Positions 23,369 to 31,124 are shown, counted from the stretch's first letter. The stretch is DNA of 32,024 nucleotides from Collinsella sp. UBA6357 (GCA_002437815.1 DJRP01000024.1:1-32024), one strand, 5' to 3'. The notes: generated by a model not told the origin, from the letters alone. Numbers and translations are program-made.

Positions 23369-23415
23369 ACAGACTGTCATGCGGCCCTGTCCGCGTGAGG
23401 AAAGGACTCGTTATT

Positions 23416-24477
23416 ATGACTAACGTCGCCATTATCTTCGGGGGCATTTCCACCGAGCACGATATCTCACTCAAGTCGGCCGACAACGTGATCTCTGCTT
23501 TATCTGCAGACCGTTACCGTCCCATCCTTATCGGCATCGATCGCGATGGCGCATGGTTTCACTACAGCGGAGACGTTGCCGACATCATGACGGGCGCCTG
23601 GGAGGAGCACGATGTCAACCCGGTGGTGTTGATCCCTGGTCGCGGGACCGAGGCGCGTGGCGGCATGCTGGAACTCGTTGATGGTGAGTTCCGTGAGCTC
23701 GAGGTCGATGTGGCACTGCCGGTGCTCCATGGCCAGGGCGGGGAGGACGGTACCGTCCAGGGCGCGCTTGAGACTTGCGGGATCCCCTACGTGGGCTGCG
23801 GCGTGCTGGCGAGCGCCGTGTGCATGGATAAGGATGCGTCGCATCGGCTGGCCGCTGCCGCCGGCGTGCGCTCGCCCAAGTGCGAGGTTCTCTGGCGCGG
23901 CGCCGACGAGGCGACATGCGGGGCCGTGGTCGAGGCATGTGGGGGCTACCCCGTCTTCGTGAAGCCTGCCCGCGGCGGCTCGTCGATCGGCGTATCGAAG
24001 GCCAACGACGCTAACGAGTACCGTGAGGCGCTCGATGCCGCCTTTGCTTTGGATGAAAAGGTCGCCGTCGAGGAGGCTATCACGGGAGTAGAGGTCGGGT
24101 GCTCCATCATCGGCGATACCGTGCACGGGATGGAAATGGGTGAGGTCGACGAGATCGTGGTCCATGGCAACGGGTTTTTCCGTATTCATCTTGAGAAGGA
24201 CCCCGGGGCCAACACGGAGCTGCGCTGCCCCTCCGATTTACCCTCCGATGTGCTCGAGCGCGTGCGCGAGGCCGGTAAGACCGTGTATGCGGCGCTCGGC
24301 TGCAGCGGCTTCGCGCGCGTCGACCTGTTCGTGACGCCGGAGGGGGAGGTTGTCTTCAACGAGGTCAACTCCACACCCGGCATGACCTATTACAGCCGTT
24401 TTCCGCAGATGATGCGCGTTGCCGGCCGCGAGCTGGGAGACGTCCTCTCCGAGCTGATCGATACGAAGCTGGCGTAA
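23416..24477 (+). CDS. ddl: D-alanine--D-alanine (or D-lactate) ligase with a VanA-like omega loop
   Basis: This ATP-grasp ligase joins D-alanine to a second D-residue for the peptidoglycan precursor. The 353-residue product starts at the ATG at 23416 after GAGGAAAGGA. Family motifs are FGGISTEHDISL, HGQGGEDGTVQGALE, CMDKDASHRLAAAAG, FVKPARGGSSIGVSK and NEVNSTPGMTYYSRFPQMM. The omega loop reads FFRIHLEKDPGANTELRCPSDL, with His258 in the RIH triplet. As I recall it, VanA has FRIHQEVEPEKGSENAV there, with His244 selecting D-lactate, whereas housekeeping Ddl enzymes have a tyrosine. D-Ala-D-Lac activity is thus possible but unproven. An M19 dipeptidase gene converges on it. Confidence 0.9.
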   Translation: MTNVAIIFGGISTEHDISLKSADNVISALSADRYRPILIGIDRDGAWFHYSGDVADIMTGAWEEHDVNPVVLIPGRGTEARGGMLELVDGEFRELEVDVALPVLHGQGGEDGTVQGALETCGIPYVGCGVLASAVCMDKDASHRLAAAAGVRSPKCEVLWRGADEATCGAVVEACGGYPVFVKPARGGSSIGVSKANDANEYREALDAAFALDEKVAVEEAITGVEVGCSIIGDTVHGMEMGEVDEIVVHGNGFFRIHLEKDPGANTELRCPSDLPSDVLERVREAGKTVYAALGCSGFARVDLFVTPEGEVVFNEVNSTPGMTYYSRFPQMMRVAGRELGDVLSELIDTKLA

Positions 24478-24478
24478 G

Positions 24479-24522
24479 AACGAAGGGCGGCCCCGATGGA
24501 AAATCGGGGTCGCCCTTCGTTT
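24479..24522. terminator. Bidirectional terminator between ddl and the dipeptidase gene
   Basis: A 17-bp stem (24481-24497 with 24503-24519, one G-U pair) has a five-base loop, AA before and TTTA after. It lies between the two convergent stop codons and overlaps the dipeptidase stop. Confidence 0.9.
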
Positions 24523-25534
24523 AATAGCGCTCGAAGAAGGCGAGGGCGTTGTCGCTGCAAAGTTTGTGCATGACGGTCTTGCCAAAACGACGCGAGAGCA
24601 TGTTCTGGAATTCCGGCATCTTGCCGGCGTCAGACAAAAAGCGCGGAACTGCCGCGCCGTCCCAATCGCTGCCGAGCGCTATGGCGTCTTCGCCACCCAG
24701 ATCAAGCCAATGCTCGATATGCACGGCGAGGTCATCGAACGTTACGTCGGCGCAACCCTGCTCGTCTACGCCGTCCTTGATGAAGGCGCCGTAATAATTG
24801 AGGCCCACGATGCCGCCGGCATCGACGATGCGACGGAATTGATCGTCGGTAAGATTGCGCGGGGCACCGCAGACGGCACGGGCATTGGAGTGGCTGGCGA
24901 TAAAGGGACGTTTACTGAGTGCAGCGATCTCGTCAAAGCACTCGTCGTTGAGGTGGGATACATCGAGTATCATGCCCGCCGTCTCCATCTGGGCGAGCGC
25001 CTCGCGACCGGCTGGTGTTAGGCCGGCATGGCTGTCATGGCCGCTTGCAAGCGGCCCCTCGGCATTCCAGCTGAGGCTCGCCATGAGAATGCCGAGCTGC
25101 CGCAGCATCCCTACGAGTGACAGGTCATCGGCAAACAAGGTGGCGTTCTCGATAGTGTGGACGGCTACGACTTTGCCTTCCTTAAGGGCGGGGCGAATCT
25201 CGGTGCCGGAGCGTACCGAGGCCATCTTCTCATGGTTGAGCATGACCTGGCCGTTGGTGTGGGCCATGATCTGAGCCTGGAAGCGTACGGCCTGAGCGGG
25301 CGTAAGCTCGTCGGGGATGAATGTCGCCATGCATTGTGCCCATGGGGTCCTGTCTATCTTGGCGAGCGAGATGGCGCAGGCGTTGCCCTCGATGAGATCG
25401 AAATCCTGCGGATGCGTTTCGTCTCCTGCGGCATATCCTTCTTTTTTGCAAGCGAACCGCAGATCGAGGTCGAGCGTTGCCCAGCCGATGCGGTCGGCGG
25501 TATCGCAGTGCAGATCGAATACGGGATATGCCAT
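24521..25534 (-). CDS. Membrane dipeptidase (peptidase family M19)
   Basis: The 337-residue zinc enzyme cleaves dipeptides, and family members accept a C-terminal D-residue. Binuclear-metal ligands are visible: His9 and Asp11 in DLHCDT, a glutamate in HTIENA, and histidines in ILDVSHLND and ASHSNARAVCG. GSDWDG near the end is also typical. No signal peptide is seen, so it is probably cytoplasmic. The ATG at 25534 follows CCCAGGAGGCACC on the minus strand; the same frame stays open far upstream across the divergent genes, which is not real coding. Its convergence with ddl raises the possibility of a role in turnover of D-Ala-containing dipeptides. Confidence 0.93.
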   Translation of the reverse strand: MAYPVFDLHCDTADRIGWATLDLDLRFACKKEGYAAGDETHPQDFDLIEGNACAISLAKIDRTPWAQCMATFIPDELTPAQAVRFQAQIMAHTNGQVMLNHEKMASVRSGTEIRPALKEGKVVAVHTIENATLFADDLSLVGMLRQLGILMASLSWNAEGPLASGHDSHAGLTPAGREALAQMETAGMILDVSHLNDECFDEIAALSKRPFIASHSNARAVCGAPRNLTDDQFRRIVDAGGIVGLNYYGAFIKDGVDEQGCADVTFDDLAVHIEHWLDLGGEDAIALGSDWDGAAVPRFLSDAGKMPEFQNMLSRRFGKTVMHKLCSDNALAFFERY

Positions 25535-25594
25535 GGTGCCTCCTGGGATGGTGGTGTTCTCTGTGCAGTCTGTTATGAGATTGTAGGACTGGGG

Positions 25595-25600
25595 TATAGT
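25595..25600 (+). promoter_or_regulatory. -10 element of the FKBP-UreE operon
   Basis: TATAGT lies 67 bases before the chosen FKBP start, in the intergenic space divergent from the dipeptidase gene. A -35 is not clear. Confidence 0.4.
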
Positions 25601-25666
25601 TAGCGCCATATGTTCACGGCGGTGCGGGACATGTCCGGCGCCGCCCGCTTTATGAAAGAGGATCGC

Positions 25667-26095
25667 ATGTCCAACCAAGGCAAGAAGGTCAAGACCCACT
25701 ATCGCGGTACGCTCGACGACGGCACGCAGTTCGACAGCTCGTACGACCGCGGCGAGCCGTTGGAATTCACCTGTGGTGCCGGTCAGATGATCAAGGGCTT
25801 TGATGCCGCTGTCGTCGACATGCAGGTGGGCGAGAAGAAGACCGTGCATATCCCGGCAGCCGATGCCTATGGTGAGCACAATCCCGAAATGGTCATCACC
25901 TTCCCGGCGGAGCAGGTTCCCAACATCGATCAGATCGAGAAGGGCCAGAAGCTCTACCTGTCCACCCCGAGCGGCATGCCCGTGCCCGCCGTGGTCATCG
26001 ATGTCACGGCCGAGGCCGTGACGCTCGATGCCAATCACGAGCTGGCCGGCAAGGATCTCAACTTCGATATCGAGCTCGTCGAGGTCGAGGGTTAG
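25667..26095 (+). CDS. SlyD-like FKBP-type peptidyl-prolyl cis-trans isomerase
   Basis: The 142-residue protein combines an FKBP domain with an inserted IF (chaperone) domain, as in SlyD. Visible segments are HYRGTLDDGTQFDSSYDRGEPLEF, GAGQMIKGFDAAVVDM, the PAADAYGEHNPEMVITFP junction and the closing DANHELAGKDLNFDIELVEV. SlyD accelerates proline isomerisation and, in some bacteria, delivers nickel to hydrogenase; the metal-binding histidine-rich tail is absent here. AAAGAGG before the ATG at 25667 supports this start; an ATG at 25610 would add 19 residues. It lies three bases before the UreE-like gene, so the two form an operon. Confidence 0.92.
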   Translation: MSNQGKKVKTHYRGTLDDGTQFDSSYDRGEPLEFTCGAGQMIKGFDAAVVDMQVGEKKTVHIPAADAYGEHNPEMVITFPAEQVPNIDQIEKGQKLYLSTPSGMPVPAVVIDVTAEAVTLDANHELAGKDLNFDIELVEVEG

Positions 26096-26098
26096 CCC

Positions 26099-26686
26099 AT
26101 GTTGTGCTCCGCGGTTCTGGGAAACCTCAACGATCCATCTTACGAGCTCGTGCTTCGCCGCGAGCTCGGCGGTGCTTTCGAGACCGACGAGCTCATGCTC
26201 GACTGGGACGAGACGGCCGCGCGCACGCTTCATGCCGCAACGGTGCGCGGCAGGGCCGTGGAGCTCAGGTTTGATACCGATGACGCCGGCGGTTCGGGAG
26301 ACGGGGGCCGTCTGGCCGACGGCGACGTGATCGGAATCGATCGCGTGGGCGCCGTGCCCTTGGTGGTTGTCGTACGCCTGCGCAGCACCGAAGCCTACCT
26401 GGTCGAGGTGGATCGCATGGATCCGATCGCTCTTGCGCATGTTTGCTGGGAGATCGGCAACATGCATGCCCCGCTGTTCCGGGGAGCATCGGACGACCAT
26501 ACCGTGCGTTTGCTTACGCCCGCCATGCCGATCGTCGACCGCATGGTGGCAGGTATTCCGGGGGTCAGGCTCACGCGCATCCATGTCGAACTCGATCCGG
26601 CGATGCGTTTTACCTCGGCGGCTGCCGACGTCGTGGTGGGGTTTGCACCGGATTTCAATATCAACATCGTTCGTGGGGATCGATAA
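26099..26686 (+). CDS. UreE-like metallochaperone domain protein
   Basis: The 195-residue protein resembles UreE, the dimeric nickel chaperone of urease maturation. An N-terminal beta-rich part (LMLDWDETAARTLHAATVRGRAVELRF) is followed by LADGDVIGID. The characteristic second domain reads MDPIALAHVCWEIGNMHAPLF, where GNMH replaces the usual GNRH; His123 keeps the metal-binding position. The histidine-rich C-terminal tail of many UreE proteins is missing. No urease genes are in the window. Immediate linkage to a SlyD-like FKBP suggests a shared role in nickel handling, which is inference. The ATG at 26099 follows the FKBP stop by three bases. Confidence 0.75.
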   Translation: MLCSAVLGNLNDPSYELVLRRELGGAFETDELMLDWDETAARTLHAATVRGRAVELRFDTDDAGGSGDGGRLADGDVIGIDRVGAVPLVVVVRLRSTEAYLVEVDRMDPIALAHVCWEIGNMHAPLFRGASDDHTVRLLTPAMPIVDRMVAGIPGVRLTRIHVELDPAMRFTSAAADVVVGFAPDFNINIVRGDR

Positions 26687-26700
26687 GGGGATAGTGGCCA

Positions 26701-27498
26701 TTGGGTGATATCGAGGGAATCAAGCTGATCGCATGCGATCTGGACGGAACGCTGCTGCTCAATCACGCGTCCAAGCCTTCTTTGGAGGCTTTTGATCTTA
26801 TTGCCGAGCTGCATCGGCGCGGCGTGATCTTTATGCCTGCGAGCGGTCGACCATATCTGAGCCTTCGCCATCTGTTTGCGCCGATTGCCGATGATATCGC
26901 CTACCTGTGCGAAAACGGCGGGGTGGTCATGCAGGACGACCGACCGGTGGTCAAGCGCGTGATGGACCGTGACCTTGCCATGGACATCTGGCGTGCGATG
27001 GAGGACCGACCCGAGGTGGAGGGTTTTGTCTCGGGCGAGCGCGTGGCCTATGTGCTCGCAGGTCACGAGGCGTTTGCCGAGAACCTGTCCGCCGTCAACC
27101 ATTGCGTGATCAAGGTGGTCGATCGCATGGACGAGGTGGACGAGGATATCGTCAAGGTCGCGTATCAGACGTCGCATGAGGAGCAACCGCGTTTTCGTGC
27201 GGAGTTCGAGAAGCTGTTTGGGAGCCACATCGACTTGGTGACATCGGGCTATACCTGGACGGACTTTATCGTTCCGGGTGCCGATAAAGGCACATCGTTG
27301 GCCGAATACGGCGCGATTTTAGGCATCGAACCTGATGAGATGGCTGCTTTCGGTGACAACGAGAACGACCGCGGCATGCTCGAGGCCGTGGGACATCCAT
27401 TTCTCATGGAAAGCTGTAACCCGGTTATGCGCGGGCTTAACGATCGCGTTCGCTACGTCGACACCGTCGAGCAGGGCTTGCGCGACCTGCTTCGCTAA
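26701..27498 (+). CDS. Cof-type HAD-superfamily phosphatase
   Basis: This 265-residue HAD hydrolase has motif I CDLDGTLL (Asp13 nucleophile, Asp15 acid), motif II PASGRP, a C2-type cap domain in the middle, and motif IV FGDNENDRGML. Cof-type enzymes dephosphorylate sugar phosphates, FMN or pyridoxal phosphate; substrate cannot be predicted. The frame has no upstream ATG: a stop codon lies just before, so TTG at 26701 is the first start, preceded by AAGGGG at 26685-26690. It follows the UreE-like gene by 14 bases and may be part of that operon. Its stop codon overlaps that of the convergent PerR/Fur gene by three bases. Confidence 0.92.
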   Translation: MGDIEGIKLIACDLDGTLLLNHASKPSLEAFDLIAELHRRGVIFMPASGRPYLSLRHLFAPIADDIAYLCENGGVVMQDDRPVVKRVMDRDLAMDIWRAMEDRPEVEGFVSGERVAYVLAGHEAFAENLSAVNHCVIKVVDRMDEVDEDIVKVAYQTSHEEQPRFRAEFEKLFGSHIDLVTSGYTWTDFIVPGADKGTSLAEYGAILGIEPDEMAAFGDNENDRGMLEAVGHPFLMESCNPVMRGLNDRVRYVDTVEQGLRDLLR

Positions 27499-27914
27499 CG
27501 CGACCCGTCTTGAACGTCAAGCTGGCCGCTTTGCGCCTGGCAGGCGGGGCAAAGGCCCTCGAAGATCGTATAGTGCGAGGCGATTGCCCATCCCGTGGCT
27601 TCGGAGGCGTCGCTGTCGAGTGCGGCATCGAAGGGGACCGGGACATCGACCACGACCCCGCATGATGTGCAGATCACATGCGCGTGGGGTTTGACGGTGC
27701 GATCGAAGCGGCTGCCTCCCGGCGTCTTGATCGAGAGGATCGTGCCCTCGTCTGCCAGCAGGTTGAGATTGCGATAGACCGTGCCGCGGCTCACGCGCTC
27801 GTCTTGGGCATGTACGATGCCATAGACCTCATCGGCGGTAGGATGGTTGCAACTTTGAAGCACGGCATCGAGCACGAGCTTTCGCTGTCGGGTGTTCCGC
27901 CGCTGAGTTGCCAT
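27495..27914 (-). CDS. Fur-family regulator, PerR-like
   Basis: The 139-residue repressor has an N-terminal winged helix (about 1-75) with HPTADEVY and VSRGTVYRNLNLL, and a C-terminal metal domain. The structural zinc cysteines are Cys82/Cys85 and Cys122/Cys125. The regulatory ligands of B. subtilis PerR (His37, Asp85, His91, His93, Asp104) align with His24, Asp71, His77, His79 and Asp90 here; the aspartate in SRFD is typical of PerR rather than Fur. It would therefore be expected to sense peroxide by metal-catalysed oxidation. The ATG at 27914 follows AAAGAGGCG. A Fur-box-like sequence overlaps its promoter, which suggests autoregulation. Confidence 0.9.
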   Translation of the reverse strand: MATQRRNTRQRKLVLDAVLQSCNHPTADEVYGIVHAQDERVSRGTVYRNLNLLADEGTILSIKTPGGSRFDRTVKPHAHVICTSCGVVVDVPVPFDAALDSDASEATGWAIASHYTIFEGLCPACQAQSGQLDVQDGSR

Positions 27915-27990
27915 GGATATCGCCTCTTTCCAACCTGACCTGTCTGTTTTCAATAAATGATACCCCAGCTAAGACAAAATATCGAGAATT

Positions 27991-28009
27991 GATACTGATA
28001 GTCTTAATC
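27991..28009 (-). promoter_or_regulatory. Fur/PerR-box-like operator overlapping the perR/fur promoter
   Basis: GATACTGATAGTCTTAATC matches the E. coli Fur box GATAATGATAATCATTATC at 15 of 19 positions by hand count. It is 77 bases upstream of the regulator's start codon and covers its likely -10. Confidence 0.65.
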
Positions 28010-28022
28010 AATGGGATGTCAA
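27995..28022 (-). promoter_or_regulatory. Promoter of the PerR/Fur gene
   Basis: On the minus strand, a perfect -35 TTGACA (28017-28022) lies across the acylphosphatase stop codon, with -10 TATCAG (27995-28000) after 16 bases. Confidence 0.6.
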
Positions 28023-28426
28023 TATTCGTAGCGTGGTTCAAAAGAAGCCTCGTCGGGCACGATGGCGCGCGTACGCTCTTCGGCAAGCTTAAAGCGTGCC
28101 CCCATGTTTGCATATGACTCATGGAGCGCCCGCAGGTGGTCTAAGATGTCTGACGCCGGCCCCTGAACCTCCATTTCCACCGAGCCATCGGCCATGTTGC
28201 GAACCCAGCCGGTGAGCGAGCGGGCCTTGGCGATGTTGGTGTTGTTGAAGCGAAAGCCCACGCCTTGCACTTGGCCGGTCCAGCGCAAGAACAGGCGAAC
28301 GGGTTCGTTTGCAGTGGCCGGATCGTCTGCGAGTACGCTCAAGCGATCCTGCAGACGTCGCTCGACGGGAGAGAGCGGTTCGGGTTCGCGTGACGCGCCG
28401 CCAAAGATGCTATCGAAGAAACCCAT
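28019..28426 (-). CDS. Acylphosphatase with N-terminal extension
   Basis: Acylphosphatases hydrolyse acyl phosphates such as carbamoyl or acetyl phosphate. The domain covers residues 43-130: FLRWTGQVQGVGFRFNN with the phosphate-binding Arg59, and GWVRNMADGSVEME with Asn77, both catalytic. Classical acylphosphatases have about 90-100 residues; this one has a 42-residue N-terminal extension of unknown purpose (MGFFDSIFGGASREPEPLS). The start at 28426 lies six bases after the upstream oxidoreductase stop, so the genes are probably co-transcribed. TAGGACGCC is a weak ribosome-binding site. Confidence 0.9.
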   Translation of the reverse strand: MGFFDSIFGGASREPEPLSPVERRLQDRLSVLADDPATANEPVRLFLRWTGQVQGVGFRFNNTNIAKARSLTGWVRNMADGSVEMEVQGPASDILDHLRALHESYANMGARFKLAEERTRAIVPDEASFEPRYEY

Positions 28427-28432
28427 GGCGTC

Positions 28433-29533
28433 CTAACCCTCTTTCGATTTATCGGCGGGAAAGGTGATGCCCATGCTGTGACGGGCGGCATCGGCGATCT
28501 GCAGCGAGAAGAGGGTGACATCGCGGTAGTGTCCCAGCTGATGGCGGCCTGCCATGGTTTCCCAGATCTCGGTATCGATGTTTGGTGTACCCTCTATGGC
28601 CTCGACAAAGTCGTCCAGCTCATATCTCATGGTGTTGGAACATTGCGGCAGGTCGAGCTCGCACATGCTGGTATCGATGGCGGAGTAGCCGGCTTTGGCG
28701 GCATTGCGCACGGCCGTTCCGCGACGGTCGATGCGGGCGTGCTGGGGAGTCGAGATCTTGTCGACGGTGAGGGTCGCGAGCTCGCCTTCGATCTGCGAGG
28801 GCATGAGATCGTTGGTGATCTTTGAATACGACAGGTCGACGGTGATGGGGCCGTAGCCGAGCAACAGGGTTCCGCAGCCATCGATGGGGCCATGGGTGAG
28901 CGGCTGCGTGGCCGGATCAAGCAGGACGCCCGAGCAGGCAAGCGTCTGCGGAGCGCCGAAGATCTCGACCGTGGGCTCGATGGTGTAGATGCCGATATCC
29001 ATGAGGGCGCCCGAGGCCATGTTGCAATCGAAGATGTTGGTGGGTCGACCGGCGAGGATCTCGTCATAGCGTGAGGAATATTTGCCAAAGCGGAAGCTGG
29101 CGCGACGGATGCGACCGAGCTGTCCCAGGGCATCCTCGATCATGTGAAAGGCGGGGTCGTGTAGCGGTCTCATGGCCTCAAGGGCCACCACGCCGGCGGC
29201 CTCGGCGGCGCGCAGTACCTCGAGCGCCTGGGCCTCGGTGGCGCAGAAGGGCTTTTCGACCAAGACATGCTTGCCTGCCGCGATGCAGACAAGCGCCTGC
29301 TCATGGTGGCAGGCGTTAGGGCTCGCGATATAGACGGCATCGACTTCGGATGACGCAGCAAGCTCCTCGAGCGAGGTGAAGGACTTGGTGCCACCGTGTT
29401 CGGCGGTGAAGCTTGCGGCGCGTTCGGCGTTGCGGGACAGCGTTCCCACGAACATCGCGCGCTCGTGGGTGTTGAGGACCTCGATGAAGTCGCTCGTGAT
29501 CATGGATGTTCCGATGGTGGCGATACGCAGCAT
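28433..29533 (-). CDS. Gfo/Idh/MocA-family NAD(P)-dependent oxidoreductase
   Basis: The 366-residue protein has an N-terminal Rossmann fold (ATIGTSMITSDFIEVLN), the SPNACHHEQALVCIAAGKHVLVEKPFC segment with the typical EKP motif (Lys94), and a C-terminal alpha/beta dimerisation and substrate domain. Members oxidise or reduce sugars, inositols and related compounds; the substrate is not evident. The G-x-G cofactor loop is atypical (GTSMIT). AAGGAG precedes the ATG at 29533. It is followed by acylphosphatase in the same direction. 112 bases without features separate it from RNase HI. Confidence 0.9.
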   Translation of the reverse strand: MLRIATIGTSMITSDFIEVLNTHERAMFVGTLSRNAERAASFTAEHGGTKSFTSLEELAASSEVDAVYIASPNACHHEQALVCIAAGKHVLVEKPFCATEAQALEVLRAAEAAGVVALEAMRPLHDPAFHMIEDALGQLGRIRRASFRFGKYSSRYDEILAGRPTNIFDCNMASGALMDIGIYTIEPTVEIFGAPQTLACSGVLLDPATQPLTHGPIDGCGTLLLGYGPITVDLSYSKITNDLMPSQIEGELATLTVDKISTPQHARIDRRGTAVRNAAKAGYSAIDTSMCELDLPQCSNTMRYELDDFVEAIEGTPNIDTEIWETMAGRHQLGHYRDVTLFSLQIADAARHSMGITFPADKSKEG

Positions 29534-29645
29534 GGGCACTCCTTGAAACATAAAGCTTGGATGGTCTAAGAGTGTATCGCGTCAGGTCGATTTGCGCGCG
29601 CCGAGTGTCGCTGCCGTAATGAGGCTCTGTGGAGCCGGTGCGTTT

Positions 29646-30131
29646 CTAGAGGTCGTTTTCGCTGAAGCCGGTGTCGATATCGAGGTTGCCGCCATCGGCC
29701 GCCGTGGTGGCGAGCTCGTCGCATCGCTCGTTGAATTCGTGGCCGGCATGGCCCTTGACCCAGATGAAACGCACCTGGTGCGGGGCCTTGGCGGCCAGCA
29801 GGCGCTCCCAGAGATCCCGGTTCTTCACGGGCTGCTTGTTGGCGGTCTTCCACCCGCGCTTTTTCCAGCCGTCAATCCAATGTTTGTTGAAGGCGTTGAC
29901 CACGTACTGCGAATCGGAGTGGACCTCGACCTCGCAGGGGCGGTTGAGGGCTTCGAGTGCGGTTATAACGCCCATGAGCTCCATGCGGTTGTTGGTGGTT
30001 TTGGCGTATCCGCGTGACAGCTCGGAGGTGAAGGTCTTTCCGGCGGGGTTGGTGTACATGAGCACGGCGCCGTAGCCGCCGCGTCCAGGGTTGGAGCGGG
30101 CCGATCCGTCGGTATATATGGTGACCTTCAC
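29646..30131 (-). CDS. rnhA: Ribonuclease HI
   Basis: RNase HI cuts the RNA strand of RNA-DNA hybrids. The 161-residue product from a GTG at 30131 has the complete catalytic set: Asp8 (YTDGSARSNPG), Glu51 (NRMEL), Asp73 (HSDSQYV), His128 (KGHAG) and Asp138 (CDELA). The basic protrusion KHWIDGWKKRGWKTANKQ, typical of type I bacterial enzymes, is present. AAAGGA six bases before the GTG supports this start; an upstream in-frame ATG at 30170 would add 13 residues. It is a single gene in the minus direction. Confidence 0.95.
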   Translation of the reverse strand: MKVTIYTDGSARSNPGRGGYGAVLMYTNPAGKTFTSELSRGYAKTTNNRMELMGVITALEALNRPCEVEVHSDSQYVVNAFNKHWIDGWKKRGWKTANKQPVKNRDLWERLLAAKAPHQVRFIWVKGHAGHEFNERCDELATTAADGGNLDIDTGFSENDL

Positions 30132-30200
30132 GTGGTTCCTTTCGATATTGACGTGCGTGCGAGCGTTCATTGTAATGCCCCGGGATGGAGCGGCTGCGTC

Positions 30201-31109
30201 TCAGTGGTGATTCTCCGCGATGATACGCTTGAGCTCGGTGAGGTAGCTTTCGAGGATGGTCGAGGGACGACGCTCGTCGTGCATGATGTAGCCCACCTGC
30301 ATGATAGGGGCGTCGGCCAGGGGGATCGAAGCCATGCCCCACTGCATCTCGCTCGAAAGCACGCCGGTCGATAGCGCATATCCGTTTGAGGTCATGAGTA
30401 AGTTGGTGAGCGTGCCGCGGTCCGACACCCGGATGTTGCGGTCGCTCGGGATATAGCTGAAGGGCTCCTCGGAATAGTAAAAGGAGTTCGAGGTTCCCTG
30501 CTCAAAGCTGTAGCGCGTGTAGGGGGTGAGTTCGGCCAAGGTGAGCTCGGGGCGGCGCGACAGCGGATGGTGCTCGCTCACGAAGACGTGCACGGCCGCC
30601 TCGAACAGCGGGTGGAAATCGACCCGGGCGTCGGCAAAGGCCTTCTCGAGCACGCGACGGTTGAAGTCGTCAAGGTAGAGGATGCCGATATCGCTGCGAA
30701 AGGCCCGGACGTCGTCGATGATCTGGGCCGTGGTGGTCTCGCGCATGATGAACTCGTACTTTTGGTCCCGGCATCGTTCGACGGCGTTGATGAACGCCTG
30801 GACCGAGAACGCATAGTGCTGCGCCGAGATGGCCAGGCGCGCCTGGGGCGTGCCGCCCTGTGCATAGCGGGCCTCGAGCATATCGGCCTGCTCGACCACC
30901 TGGCGGGCGTACCCTAACAGCTCGGTGCCCTCGTTGGTGAGCATGACGCCGCGGCTCGATCGCGTGAAGATCTCGATGTTGAGCTCGGATTCGAGGCTTT
31001 TGATGGCACTCGATATATTGGACTGTGCCGTATAGAGCGTATGCGCGGCGCCGTTGATGGAGCCCGACTCGGCTACGGCGATAAGAAAGCGAAGCTGCTG
31101 CAGGGTCAT
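30201..31109 (-). CDS. LysR-family transcriptional regulator
   Basis: The 302-residue protein has the N-terminal winged helix-turn-helix (about residues 1-60: MTLQQLRFLIAVAESGSINGAAHTLYTAQSNISSAIKSLE) and a co-inducer-binding domain in residues 90-300. The GGAGGAAGAC before the ATG at 31109 supports the start. It is divergent from an O-acetylhomoserine sulfhydrylase gene 158 bases away, the usual arrangement for a LysR regulator and its target. A sulfur-amino-acid signal, as with CysB- or CmbR-type regulators, is plausible but not shown. A perfect palindrome GATAGCTATC lies at 31125-31134 in its leader. Confidence 0.93.
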   Translation of the reverse strand: MTLQQLRFLIAVAESGSINGAAHTLYTAQSNISSAIKSLESELNIEIFTRSSRGVMLTNEGTELLGYARQVVEQADMLEARYAQGGTPQARLAISAQHYAFSVQAFINAVERCRDQKYEFIMRETTTAQIIDDVRAFRSDIGILYLDDFNRRVLEKAFADARVDFHPLFEAAVHVFVSEHHPLSRRPELTLAELTPYTRYSFEQGTSNSFYYSEEPFSYIPSDRNIRVSDRGTLTNLLMTSNGYALSTGVLSSEMQWGMASIPLADAPIMQVGYIMHDERRPSTILESYLTELKRIIAENHH

Positions 31110-31124
31110 GTCTTCCTCCGATTC

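Noticed and set aside
25535..26701. Open frame that extends the M19 dipeptidase upstream by hundreds of codons
   Set aside because: It runs antisense to the FKBP and UreE-like genes; the ATG at 25534 has a good ribosome-binding site and the conserved MAYPVFDLHCDT start.
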